From Bacillota bacterium (lineage in GTDB: Bacteria; Bacillota; Clostridia; Acetivibrionales; DSM-1351): DNA of 64,000 nucleotides. Location of the stretch: positions 1 through 64,000 of the forward strand of contig JAEZUC010000026.1 of NCBI GenBank assembly GCA_023443515.1, in the 5' to 3' direction. A program made the translations under genes and the position numbers. Positions 47,802-57,005 of the stretch are shown here, piece after piece. Every line of letters starts with the position of its first letter. The first letter of the stretch is position 1. Below the pieces are notes generated by a model that saw only the letters and a list, made by a program, of their open reading frames with translations, ran no database searches and was not told the origin of the DNA.

Positions 47802-49586
47802 CTACAGCTTTTCAAAAGGTATTGTAAAATAAATTGTTGTCCCTCTATTAACGCGACTTTCAATTACGAAAGAAATATCTTCTCCGTAGTATAGTCTTAA
47901 CCGTCTGTACACATTTCTGATACCTATACTGGTGCTGAGTTCAACTTCGCTTTTAATATTTTCAGTTAACTCATTCAAGGTGTATTGGTTCATTCCCGAA
48001 CCATTATCTTTGACGCTTACCCTAAGGCCCGACTCACACATATCAATATTGATATCTATAATCCCTACCTCTTTTATCGCCTGTATACCATGCTTGCAGG
48101 CATTCTCAACCAAAGGCTGGAGACTCATTTTTGGTATTTTGTAATCCATCAGAGTTTCATTTACATTTATTTTATAATGAAATTTGTCACAGAAACGGAA
48201 TTTTTCTATTTTCAGATACATTTCGGTAAATGACAGTTCTTCTTCAATTGTTACCAGGTCGTCTTTCCAGCTCAATAGACGGCGCAATGTCTTTGACAGG
48301 TATTTGATGACATCCACTATTTCTGTGTAATTATTTTTGATGCTGACTACCAATATAGCATTTAACGTATTAAATAAAAAATGAGGATTCATCTGGCTCT
48401 GGAGAAAGTTTATTTCTGCCCTGACCCGTTCCAGTTCAAGATTTTTTTTCTGAAGTTCCAGCTTATAGACATCATTTATGAGTGTGTTTATTCTGGCTGC
48501 CATGAGGTTAAAGTTTCGGATAACACCGCCGATTTCATCTTCACCTTCGTTTATATTTATCAGGTCAAACTTTCCATCCTTGAATTTAAGCATATGCTTG
48601 GATAACTTTCTCAGCCTGTAATTATATGACCTTACAATAATGTACATAAGCAGGGATGATATAAGAACACTTATAAAAGCAAAAATTAATACAAAGCTAA
48701 GGGTATCCCCTACAGAATCATTTATACGCTCTCTGTTTGTAACTCCTATAAGCTTCCAGCCTTTAAAATATGATGAATTCCCAAGGTGTGCTTCGAGAAG
48801 CATATTTTCCTGTCCAAGAGAGCGATTGTTGAGTTTTTCCAGTACATCAATATTACTCTGACCGTATCTTCCTGTAGTTGAGCACACTATAGTATTTTGG
48901 GGATCCACCAGATATAGACTGAGATAATCCCTTTCACGGTTAAAAACAGTAAACACCTTATCAAGACTTATGTCAACCTTAAGTACCTTTTCACGACTGC
49001 CTAAGGAGGAGTTGTTTTTGGAGCTTCTTAGTATGCTTAAATACTGTATTTGCCTGACAGGAGAACTGTTTGTACTTCCTATATATGTTCTGATTAGAAC
49101 CTGTTCGTTGGATTCCGACAGGTCCTTGTACCATGGAGTTTTTTTTATGCTACTGTCTATATGGAAGTATGTACCTCCCGTTCTAATGCTGGGGTTGTCT
49201 ACATATAAGCCTATATTGGTGATATAGTTATATGCTACCGTATAAATTGACAGTCTGTTTCTCAGGGTACTGTTATAAACATCATAATATTCACTGGCGT
49301 CTCCATAACTGGAGTCCAATAAATCATATATGATCGCATCTGTAGATATGGAGTGGCTGACGGCAATACCCCCTTCAATCAAGGTATTAATATCGCTTTT
49401 TGCCCTTTCCATGGAGATTTTATAATTATTTTCTTCTCTCTGAGTGACCACCGTGTAGAACTTATCGAGAAATGCAGCATTAATTATTATTATCGGTGTT
49501 AATATACATAATACGTATATTATAAGAAATTTGATATTTAGCGGAATATCATTAACCCTGCTTAAAATTCTCGGCCTAAGTTTCAT
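47802..49586 (-). CDS. YesM-type sensor histidine kinase
   Basis: 594 residues. TM1 at about 17-40, an extracellular dCache-like sensor (about 45-290), TM2 at about 300-320, HAMP (about 325-380), then the HisKA-family domain with QMNPHFLFNTLNAI (phospho-His) and an ATPase with LQPLVENACKHGI (N box) and VKDNGSGM (G box). This sensor class detects extracellular sugars, often through a binding protein. GGAGATGA precedes the ATG at 49586. It lies between two response-regulator genes, with 18 and 70 base gaps, so either could be its partner. Confidence 0.92.
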   Translation of the reverse strand: MKLRPRILSRVNDIPLNIKFLIIYVLCILTPIIIINAAFLDKFYTVVTQREENNYKISMERAKSDINTLIEGGIAVSHSISTDAIIYDLLDSSYGDASEYYDVYNSTLRNRLSIYTVAYNYITNIGLYVDNPSIRTGGTYFHIDSSIKKTPWYKDLSESNEQVLIRTYIGSTNSSPVRQIQYLSILRSSKNNSSLGSREKVLKVDISLDKVFTVFNRERDYLSLYLVDPQNTIVCSTTGRYGQSNIDVLEKLNNRSLGQENMLLEAHLGNSSYFKGWKLIGVTNRERINDSVGDTLSFVLIFAFISVLISSLLMYIIVRSYNYRLRKLSKHMLKFKDGKFDLININEGEDEIGGVIRNFNLMAARINTLINDVYKLELQKKNLELERVRAEINFLQSQMNPHFLFNTLNAILVVSIKNNYTEIVDVIKYLSKTLRRLLSWKDDLVTIEEELSFTEMYLKIEKFRFCDKFHYKINVNETLMDYKIPKMSLQPLVENACKHGIQAIKEVGIIDINIDMCESGLRVSVKDNGSGMNQYTLNELTENIKSEVELSTSIGIRNVYRRLRLYYGEDISFVIESRVNRGTTIYFTIPFEKL

Positions 49587-49604
49587 GGTATATTCATCTC
49601 CGAA

Positions 49605-51182
49605 TTAAGTAGTTTTTCCTGTTTTAAAAGCTGATGGAGGCAGATTGGTAATAGCTTTAAATTTACTTAAAAAATATTTTGGATCATTATAACCCACAGC
49701 ACTTGAAATCTCGGACACCTTCATATCCGTTCTCTGAAGAAGCTTTTTAGCTTCTTCTATACGTACAGTATTCAGGTAGTCGTTGAACTGCATACCGGAA
49801 AACTTTTTAAACAGTTGCCCAAGGTACACGGAGTTCATGTAAAAATGCCTTGCTACCTCTTTCAGCTTAACATCCTTGCAATAGTTTTGCTTAATATAAT
49901 TTTTGACCTCTAATACAATATACTGAGGGTTCCCTTGTTTAAAATCATTTATATGGGAAGCTGCACTCAGGCACTGCTTCAAAAATTCACCCTGGAGCTC
50001 CGACATATTCATATGTTCCGCGGTTTTCTGAAAATCCAATGCAAGGGTTAAAAACTCCTTCAGGTCTCCGCTTATCTCCATTATAAGCTTTACTAACTCC
50101 ATCTGAAAACTCATAAGATAAGAAATAATCATCTGAGGCGTGCTGTAGTTTTCTGAAAAATCCTCAAATAGTCTGGATACAACGGGTTCAATTTCTTCAG
50201 CACGGCTTGACCTTATGAGTTCTAACAGCTTATTATAATTTTCAGTACACAATTCAAAATTAATATTTAATCCCTTAACGTTCTCATAGGGTATGAGACT
50301 TTTTTCAGGAGAATAAAATTTAAAGCCAATGGCAAAAAGAGCCTGTCTATATGCTTTGCTTATCGATGCTAGGCCCTTTTCAGAATCACTTATTGAAGCG
50401 TAAACCGCGTCCCCAAAAATTTGATTTAATTGTAATAGCAGACTCTGTGCCAGCTCTTCAAGTGAATTATAGAACGGCATTTTCTCACTGGCAATTATGC
50501 CGATTCTTCCTTTCCCATCTTCAAATATACGAAACTGAAAAGCCGGATCAAGAGCATCTTCTATAACCCTTCCGGCTTTTGTTTTATTCATATTCAATCC
50601 TGTTTTTTCTTCTGCCTGAGTCCAGCTGTCAGCTGAATCAATCTCAAAAAGTATGCACCGGACTTCCTCCTCCTCTGCAATATCAAGAAGCATACCTACC
50701 CTACCTATGAGGGACGGTTTATTATCTCCGTTTATCAATCTCATAATGCTCTGATTTGCTATGAAGGAAAGCTGTTTATTTACATTTTCTGTTTTTTTTC
50801 GTTCCTGTCTGATCTGTTCTGCCAGTTTTGTAACAACACTATTCAATTCAGCATCATCCAAGGGTTTTAGCAAATAGTTACTGGCATTGTACAGCATAGC
50901 ACGTTTGGCATAGGAAAAATCGTCATAGCCGCTGAGTATAACATATTTTGCAGTAGATTTTAGTTTTTCGTTTGACAGCCTGATTAATTCCAGTCCATCT
51001 ATTCCGGGCATGCTTATGTCTGTTATTATAAGATCAGGGTTGCATACTCTCACAATTTCCAGTGCATCCTCACCATTTGATGCTTCGCCGCAAATTCTAA
51101 AGCCATGTGCTTCCCAGTCCATCATAACCTTCAGCCCCTCAAGAACATATGGTTCATCATCTACAAGAAGAACTTTCAACAT
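49605..51182 (-). CDS. YesN-type response regulator (REC + AraC)
   Basis: 525 residues from the ATG at 51182, which lies nine bases after GGAAGG; a TTG three codons up touches the ribosome site. Receiver domain with Asp55 (IITDISMPG) and KPLDD loop. The middle part (about 130-415) is not conserved with its neighbours beyond the fold. C-terminal AraC helix-turn-helix has VKLKEVARHFYMNSVYLG and SEISSAVGYNDPKYF. It is 18 bases upstream of the kinase gene, which is the usual pairing distance, and follows the deacetylase gene. Confidence 0.92.
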   Translation of the reverse strand: MLKVLLVDDEPYVLEGLKVMMDWEAHGFRICGEASNGEDALEIVRVCNPDLIITDISMPGIDGLELIRLSNEKLKSTAKYVILSGYDDFSYAKRAMLYNASNYLLKPLDDAELNSVVTKLAEQIRQERKKTENVNKQLSFIANQSIMRLINGDNKPSLIGRVGMLLDIAEEEEVRCILFEIDSADSWTQAEEKTGLNMNKTKAGRVIEDALDPAFQFRIFEDGKGRIGIIASEKMPFYNSLEELAQSLLLQLNQIFGDAVYASISDSEKGLASISKAYRQALFAIGFKFYSPEKSLIPYENVKGLNINFELCTENYNKLLELIRSSRAEEIEPVVSRLFEDFSENYSTPQMIISYLMSFQMELVKLIMEISGDLKEFLTLALDFQKTAEHMNMSELQGEFLKQCLSAASHINDFKQGNPQYIVLEVKNYIKQNYCKDVKLKEVARHFYMNSVYLGQLFKKFSGMQFNDYLNTVRIEEAKKLLQRTDMKVSEISSAVGYNDPKYFLSKFKAITNLPPSAFKTGKTT

Positions 51183-51251
51183 TTTATGCAACCTTCCTTA
51201 TAAAATTATTTATGCAAGTTAGTTGACAAATTCACTATCCTCTTAAATATT

Positions 51252-52052
51252 TTAGCGGAATACAAGGCTTTGTCCTGCTTTTAATTCAACCGCACTCCCG
51301 CCGTCTCTTGAAAGCCATACCGAAACAGCACTCGGATTGTATACTATTGTTTGATCAACGCTGAGTATCAATCCCTTAATTGAACATATATAATCTTTTA
51401 TTTCTATATTGGTAGCATACCATACTGTCGGGTCATCAGCAGCCTCCTTACAAAAATCTTCAATAACCTCCCAGTTATTTTCCCTGTAAAATTCAAAGCT
51501 GTGACCCCAAATATAAAACAATGGCAGTTTTAGCCATGGTGGCGGATTTTTAAAATCTTTAAGCTTATCCTTTATATTACTATTATGATGACAAGTAGGG
51601 TGCCATTCCAAAAAATCTGAAGGCATAAAAAATCCGCCTGTTGCATTAACTGTACGTGAATACTCTATACCTAATACATCCAGTGCATTTACTATGCGGG
51701 AATCATATTCACCAAAAGGATATGACATTCCTCTTATAGGATAGCCGACTATATTTTCCAGCGCTCTTCTATCTTCTCTTATCTCCTCTATAATCTGTTC
51801 TTTTGACAGTTTTGTTAAATACGGATGAGTCACACTGTGGCAGGAGACTTCATGTCCTTTATATAACGTTTCTACCTCTTCCTTTGTTATAAATCCATCA
51901 GTACTCAGAGTTCCTGAGTTTATATGAAAGGTTCCCTTCATATTGTACTTGTTAAATATCTCCACAAGTCTCCGATCATGTACCTGACCATCATCATAAC
52001 TAAATGTTAAGGCCTTTTTTTTGCCTTGAGGGTAATAGAATTCGTATCTCAT
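51252..52052 (-). CDS. cytosolic polysaccharide deacetylase (CE4)
   Basis: 266 residues, no signal peptide. The NodB-type carbohydrate esterase 4 removes acetyl groups from sugar chains through a metal-bound water. Metal triad Asp21-His72-His76 (FSYDDG and CHSVTH), and GMSYPFGEYD as the arm of the active site. The C-terminal 50 residues form a small beta domain. Family members are usually secreted; a cytosolic one in an importer operon suggests action on imported acetylated oligosaccharides such as acetyl-xylo-oligosaccharides, which is inference. AAAGGA lies 11 bases before ATG 52052. Confidence 0.85.
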   Translation of the reverse strand: MRYEFYYPQGKKKALTFSYDDGQVHDRRLVEIFNKYNMKGTFHINSGTLSTDGFITKEEVETLYKGHEVSCHSVTHPYLTKLSKEQIIEEIREDRRALENIVGYPIRGMSYPFGEYDSRIVNALDVLGIEYSRTVNATGGFFMPSDFLEWHPTCHHNSNIKDKLKDFKNPPPWLKLPLFYIWGHSFEFYRENNWEVIEDFCKEAADDPTVWYATNIEIKDYICSIKGLILSVDQTIVYNPSAVSVWLSRDGGSAVELKAGQSLVFR

Positions 52053-52136
52053 GTCATTAATCGTCCTTTTATTTCATTTTACAACACAATAAGTAAAAAG
52101 CCAAATGGTTTTATTCGACAAAGTAATTTTCACAAA

Positions 52137-52991
52137 TTAACCCTTAACAGCGCCCGCTACAAGACTTTTTTGAACTTGTTTGTTTAAAAACAGATATATC
52201 AGCAGTGTCGGAATAGTTGCAACTACCAGCGCCGCGCCTATAGGGCCCCAAGATGTCTGATACTGTCCTGACATGGATTGGATTCCGACTGTCAGAGTTT
52301 TTGCCGTATCTTTACTTATAAATACTACCGCAAACATCAATTCATTCCATGCCTGCAGAAATGTAAATATAGCCACTGTTGCAATTGCAGGACGCAGGAG
52401 TGGAAGAATTATGCTTATAAATGTTCTGTATATGTTACAGCCATCAATACATGCGGCTTCTTCCAAATCTCTGGGTATTGAGTCAAGAAACCCTGATATA
52501 ATCATGATTGCCATAGGTATTGCAAATGCAGTGTATGGAATTATCAAAGACCAAATAGTATTAATTATGTGGAAAGTTTTCATCATATAGAAAACAGGGA
52601 GCAAAGCAGCGTGTATTGGTATCATCAGACCCAAAAGCATAAGTGACATAGATACCTTCTGAAACTTCCATTTCATTCTTATCATAGCATATGTCGACAT
52701 TGTTGCAACAACTATAGTTAAAAGGATTGTTAAACCTGTTACAAATGTACTGTTAAAAAGGTATGTTCCCACTTTTCCACCGGAAAAGGCCTGAGAATAG
52801 TTTTTCCAAATGAAATGTTTCGGAAGTCCTGCTATATTTCCTCCGAATATTTCGGAATTATTCTTTAGTGAAAAGCTTATAAGCCAGTAAATAGGGAAAA
52901 GAGAAGTTATTGTCCATATTCCGAGTATTACATATATTATTTTATTTATTATGTAACTTAAGGGAGAAGATTTTACTTTTGATATTTTCAT
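52137..52991 (-). CDS. ABC sugar permease (MalG type)
   Basis: 284 residues. The ATG at 52991 is chosen since GGAGGA precedes it by seven bases; an in-frame TTG upstream would put the ribosome site inside the gene. Six transmembrane segments. EAA loop EEAACIDGCNIYRTFISIIL (about 185-204). Starts with helices ending in ISFSLKNNSEIFGG, typical of MalG/UgpE. It follows the MalF-type gene by 15 bases. Partner of the binding protein at 53980-55290. Confidence 0.92.
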   Translation of the reverse strand: MKISKVKSSPLSYIINKIIYVILGIWTITSLFPIYWLISFSLKNNSEIFGGNIAGLPKHFIWKNYSQAFSGGKVGTYLFNSTFVTGLTILLTIVVATMSTYAMIRMKWKFQKVSMSLMLLGLMIPIHAALLPVFYMMKTFHIINTIWSLIIPYTAFAIPMAIMIISGFLDSIPRDLEEAACIDGCNIYRTFISIILPLLRPAIATVAIFTFLQAWNELMFAVVFISKDTAKTLTVGIQSMSGQYQTSWGPIGAALVVATIPTLLIYLFLNKQVQKSLVAGAVKG

Positions 52992-53006
52992 TGCTAATTC
53001 CTCCAA

Positions 53007-53891
53007 TCAATCAATAGAGACTTTTTTAAATAGTCTGTTAATTAGGGCTGTAAACAGGAAACATTCCATAATAATGAATACTGCCATCGCACTTCCATAT
53101 CCGTATTTATAACTCATGAATATGGTTTTTACCATCAATGTACTCGGAACCTCCGTTGCACCAGCCGGCCCTCCGTTTGTCAGAACATATATCAAATCAA
53201 ATATTTTTAAAGACCCTATTGCCGAGAAGGTTATACTTACTTTAAGCATTGGTGTTATTAAAGGAATAGTTATTCTGAAAGCTGTTGATATTCCTGTTGA
53301 ACCGTCTATTAAAGCCGCTTCAAATATATCCGGTGAAATTGACTTGATTGCTGCATACATAAGTAACATATGATATCCTACGTACTGCCACAATATAGGA
53401 ACAAATGTAGCTCCCAGAGCAGTTTTAGAATCTCCTAGCCAATTCTGAGCCCAACTGTCCAGCCCGATATTCCTAAAAAATACATTCAACAGACCGTAAT
53501 CGGGATTGTAAATTTTCATCCATAGCTGCCCTATTACTACTGTAGATATTATAACCGGAACAAAATAAGCTCCTCTGAAAAAGCCCTCGCCCTTTATCCC
53601 TCTTGCAAGGATTAGCGCAAGGATAAGTGATACAGGAAGCTGTATAAATACTGATACCAGAAGAAATATAAAAGAGTTCTTAACGGATAAAGGAAATCCG
53701 TCTACATTGTCTACAAAGAGCTTCTTAAAGTTATCTATCCCTATAAAGGTGGACTTTCCAATTCCATCCCAATCCAGTGTACTGTAATACGCTGACATTA
53801 TTACAGGCGCTGCAATTATTGCAACAAAAAATAGAATGGCCGGAAACATAAATATAAGAATAGCTTTTTTATCTGAGAATACTTTATCCAT
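53007..53891 (-). CDS. ABC sugar permease (MalF/UgpA type)
   Basis: 294 residues. The ATG at 53891 is behind GGAGATTATATT, at normal spacing; an earlier in-frame start has no ribosome site. Six transmembrane segments. EAA loop FEAALIDGSTGISTAFRITI (about 189-208). It forms the channel with the MalG-type gene downstream. A terminator-like stem-loop separates it from the binding-protein gene upstream. Confidence 0.92.
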   Translation of the reverse strand: MDKVFSDKKAILIFMFPAILFFVAIIAAPVIMSAYYSTLDWDGIGKSTFIGIDNFKKLFVDNVDGFPLSVKNSFIFLLVSVFIQLPVSLILALILARGIKGEGFFRGAYFVPVIISTVVIGQLWMKIYNPDYGLLNVFFRNIGLDSWAQNWLGDSKTALGATFVPILWQYVGYHMLLMYAAIKSISPDIFEAALIDGSTGISTAFRITIPLITPMLKVSITFSAIGSLKIFDLIYVLTNGGPAGATEVPSTLMVKTIFMSYKYGYGSAMAVFIIMECFLFTALINRLFKKVSID

Positions 53892-53912
53892 AATATAATC
53901 TCCATTTCTTAT

Positions 53913-53948
53913 AAAAAGGAGTTGGAATACGTATCCCAACTCCTTTTT
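53913..53948 (-). terminator. stem-loop between binding protein and permease
   Basis: AAAAAGGAGTTGG / CCAACTCCTTTTT with an inner ATAC / GTAT; a T-run is part of the 3' arm. It acts as a partial terminator or an mRNA end stabiliser, lowering permease expression relative to the binding protein. Confidence 0.75.
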
Positions 53949-53979
53949 ATTGTTATCATTTTATAATGAATAACTTTTA

Positions 53980-55290
53980 CTATTTATTCATTGTCTGAAG
54001 GTCTTTACAGAATTGTTCAGGAGTTATCTTTTTAGCAAACAATTCAGAAGACTTGTTCATGTACAGTTGAGAATCATCACCCTCTAAAAATGTATTCCAC
54101 CAAAGGGTATATGTCTTTGCGTCCTTTGTAAGATTAACCAGTTTAAGAGTTAAAGGATCAATTTTTGATTCATCAACTGAAATGTTCCAGGTCGGTAAAC
54201 CTGCACCTGAGAGATATATTTCTTTTGAAAAACTCTGAGCAACAGTTTTCAAAGTCTTAACTGCTTCTTCTTTATGTTCTGTGTTTGCATTAACAACAAA
54301 TATTTCTGAAACTCCACCTGTAAAGTCATTGATATCGCTCTTATCGCTAATTGAAGGGAACTTGATAATATCAATCTTGTCTTTGATCTTACTGTCAGGT
54401 TTCATAATATTACCGATTGTCCAGCTTCCGTTAAAGTACATCGGAATTTTTCCTTCATAGAAAGGTACTTCTGATTCGTCTCTTGTTACACCCATTGCAC
54501 CGTCAGTAAACGCCTTTAGATCAATAAGTTCTTGGAACTTTTTAGCTCCTTCTATAAGTGCCGGGTCTTCAAATGAACCCTGCTTGCTTAATGCTTTGTA
54601 ACAGGTATCGTATCCGGCTTGTCTTGTTTGCAGGATATCCAGGTACATACCAATAGTCCATGTATCCTTTGCGCCCACTGCCATTGGAGTAATTCCTTTT
54701 GCACGGAATGCCTTAACTGCTGCAACAAGGTCATCCCACGTTTCGGGAACCTTTACACCGTTCTGTTGGAATAATTCTTTGTTGATAAAAAATGTACCTA
54801 TTGACATTGAGTGAGGCAAGCCGTAAAACTTATCGTTAAAGGTCATATTATCCAATGTTCCCGGTAGAATTTTGCTCTTTGTCTCATCGTCGATGTATTC
54901 GTTCAATGGTAAAAGTTTTCCTGCATCAACAAAGGACTTCATGTATCCGCCGCCCCAGTAAAAGAATATATCAGGTGCTTCATTTGCTGCAACTGCTGCT
55001 CTGATTTTTGTCTTGTAGGTTTCGTTTTCCGTAGCGTCTACTTTAAGAGTGATATCAGGATTTGATTTTTGGAAATCTGCCAATACTTTTTCAAAAGGAG
55101 CTTTGCTGGATTCTGAATCCGCTGCCCAAATATGCCACAGTGACAATGAGACCGGTTTCTTGCTTTCAGCGGAACTGTTACCCGCACTTGAGCTATCGTC
55201 CGTTGTGGTGGAATTTCCACATGCCGCTGAGGTTGCTAAAATAGCTGTTGCCATTAATGCAGCACATAACTTCTTTGTTAACTTATGCAT
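53980..55290 (-). CDS. extracellular sugar-binding lipoprotein (UgpB/MalE type)
   Basis: 436 residues. The signal peptide ends in TSAAC (Cys24), so it is lipid-anchored outside. A short Ser/Asp linker leads to the SBP-type-1 fold with LSLWHIWAADSES near 50 and YFNGSWTIGNIMKPDSK near 290. It captures an oligosaccharide for the MalF/MalG-type permeases downstream. GGGAGG precedes the ATG at 55290, and a promoter with a dyad lies upstream. This is the shorter class of binding protein; the other two in the island are the longer LplA type. Confidence 0.92.
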   Translation of the reverse strand: MHKLTKKLCAALMATAILATSAACGNSTTTDDSSSAGNSSAESKKPVSLSLWHIWAADSESSKAPFEKVLADFQKSNPDITLKVDATENETYKTKIRAAVAANEAPDIFFYWGGGYMKSFVDAGKLLPLNEYIDDETKSKILPGTLDNMTFNDKFYGLPHSMSIGTFFINKELFQQNGVKVPETWDDLVAAVKAFRAKGITPMAVGAKDTWTIGMYLDILQTRQAGYDTCYKALSKQGSFEDPALIEGAKKFQELIDLKAFTDGAMGVTRDESEVPFYEGKIPMYFNGSWTIGNIMKPDSKIKDKIDIIKFPSISDKSDINDFTGGVSEIFVVNANTEHKEEAVKTLKTVAQSFSKEIYLSGAGLPTWNISVDESKIDPLTLKLVNLTKDAKTYTLWWNTFLEGDDSQLYMNKSSELFAKKITPEQFCKDLQTMNK

Positions 55291-55316
55291 TTATGTTTCC
55301 TCCCTTTCCCTATCCA

Positions 55317-55369
55317 GACCCTTGGGTCATTTATAGGTAAATTATAGTTTTTATATAGTAAGGAGTGAA
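55317..55369 (-). promoter_or_regulatory. promoter and dyad before the UgpB-type binding protein
   Basis: On the minus strand TTCACT (55364-55369), 17 bases, TATAAT (55341-55346); the -10 is perfect and the -35 weak. GACCCTTGGGTC (55317-55328) is a perfect 5-bp dyad between the -10 and the ribosome site, a possible operator. Confidence 0.55.
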
Positions 55370-55400
55370 TGTAATATTTTTACGAATACAAGTAAATTTT

Positions 55401-57005
55401 TTACTTCTGCTTTTTATAGTCATTTATGGAATACCCTGTGTATTTCTTAAAACATTTCCCGAAATAGTTTGGGTCCGGTATCCCCACTTTTTCAGCCACC
55501 TCATATGCCACGGCATCGCAAGTGTCAAATAACTCAATTGCTTTCTGTATCCTGAGGTGGGTTAAATATTCTACAAAAGTATAGCCGGTGTGTTGCTTAA
55601 AGGTCCTACTCAGATAACTTGGGTTAATAAAAAAATGCGATGCCAGTGCTGTTAATGTGAGCTCGGAATTTGATAAATTGTCTTTTAGGTAGGAAATTAT
55701 ATTATCCATGATACTTTTTTTCTTTTTTTCACGCAAGAGGTTTATAGCTTTTGTGAGTTTTTCCACAACCGCTGTTATGTAAGCCTCTATTTCTGATAGG
55801 GTATTAAATTCAAGCACATCCGCGTATAACGATGATACCGAACCAAAAATTTCATTCAGATTAAGATCCATTTCGCTTATGGAGTTCAGTATTTCCGTTA
55901 TCATACTTATACCCATAATCCTAAGTTCGTTACTGCTTGTTAGGCTATTACTGTTTATTCTGAAAAATCTTTTATGCAGCAGTTCATTCGCCTTGTCTTC
56001 GATTCCGGCTCTTATATAAAAAGTAATCTCTTCCATACCAATATTAACCTTGTGTATATAAGACGACTTCTCCCTGTCTATACATATATCCCTGTATTGA
56101 ATTACTATGTTGTTGCCGTAAATGGCCTTGTAGTTCAGTGCTTCAAGAGCCTCTTTGTATCCCTGGTGTAGCTTATCCAGCTCTGTATAACTATTACTAA
56201 GTCCAATACTAATATCGCATTTTAATTTATTTATTATCATTGTCTTGATTTGCTCACAGCACTCCGGCAAATTTACTTGTTTGTCTGAATTAATAATTAC
56301 AGTTTTTCCGCTGTTATTGTCAAACACTATAACATTTTTATCCGCCTTGAAGTATTGCTTTATTATATCAATATACAGAATCTGATGGACAATCGTGTTT
56401 TCCTGATCCTTTATACTAGGTGCATCTCCCACGGAAACTACAGCTATCTGAAAATACTCCCTAAGCATAGTCAGATTATAATACTCAATTTTTTCGTTAA
56501 TATCCTGCGGTAAATTGTTTGATACAACCAGGTCATTAAGAAACTTTTCAATTAGTATAGGAAGGCTCTTCTTGAGTTTCTCCCTAACCTTGTTATATTC
56601 ATCTCTGTCAATTCTTTCATTCAATATTTTCTTTTGTATATTTTCAATTGATTCCTTTATTTCACTTCTTTTTATCGGTTTTAGCAAAAAATCGGAAATT
56701 CCCATCTTTATTCCCTGCTTTGCATACTCAAACTCTTCATATGCAGTCAACACAATAACTTTTATTGTAGGGTAGTTTTCCGCAATCAGCCGTGCAAATT
56801 CCAAGCCATCCATGAAAGGCATCTTTATATCTGTTATAATCAGGTCCGGCAGCAATTCGTCCACAAGATTAAGTCCCTCCTGACCACTGGAGGCTTCACC
56901 TGCTATTTCAAAACCCATAGCATCCCAATCCAGTATTAAGCGAAGAAGGTTCCTTGTATTTTCTTCATCATCAACAAACATAACCTTTAATTTATCTTGT
57001 TTCAT
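55401..57005 (-). CDS. YesN-type response regulator (REC + AraC)
   Basis: 534 residues. Receiver domain with Asp59 (IITDIKMPF) and LLKPIKR. A long middle (about 130-430), then an AraC helix-turn-helix (LTLTALASHFFINPSYLSRT and YEVAEKVGIPDPNYF). The ATG at 57005 lies behind GGAGG and inside the end of the kinase gene (14-base overlap), so the two are translated together. Likely controls the importer at 52.1-55.3 kb directly downstream. Confidence 0.93.
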   Translation of the reverse strand: MKQDKLKVMFVDDEENTRNLLRLILDWDAMGFEIAGEASSGQEGLNLVDELLPDLIITDIKMPFMDGLEFARLIAENYPTIKVIVLTAYEEFEYAKQGIKMGISDFLLKPIKRSEIKESIENIQKKILNERIDRDEYNKVREKLKKSLPILIEKFLNDLVVSNNLPQDINEKIEYYNLTMLREYFQIAVVSVGDAPSIKDQENTIVHQILYIDIIKQYFKADKNVIVFDNNSGKTVIINSDKQVNLPECCEQIKTMIINKLKCDISIGLSNSYTELDKLHQGYKEALEALNYKAIYGNNIVIQYRDICIDREKSSYIHKVNIGMEEITFYIRAGIEDKANELLHKRFFRINSNSLTSSNELRIMGISMITEILNSISEMDLNLNEIFGSVSSLYADVLEFNTLSEIEAYITAVVEKLTKAINLLREKKKKSIMDNIISYLKDNLSNSELTLTALASHFFINPSYLSRTFKQHTGYTFVEYLTHLRIQKAIELFDTCDAVAYEVAEKVGIPDPNYFGKCFKKYTGYSINDYKKQK

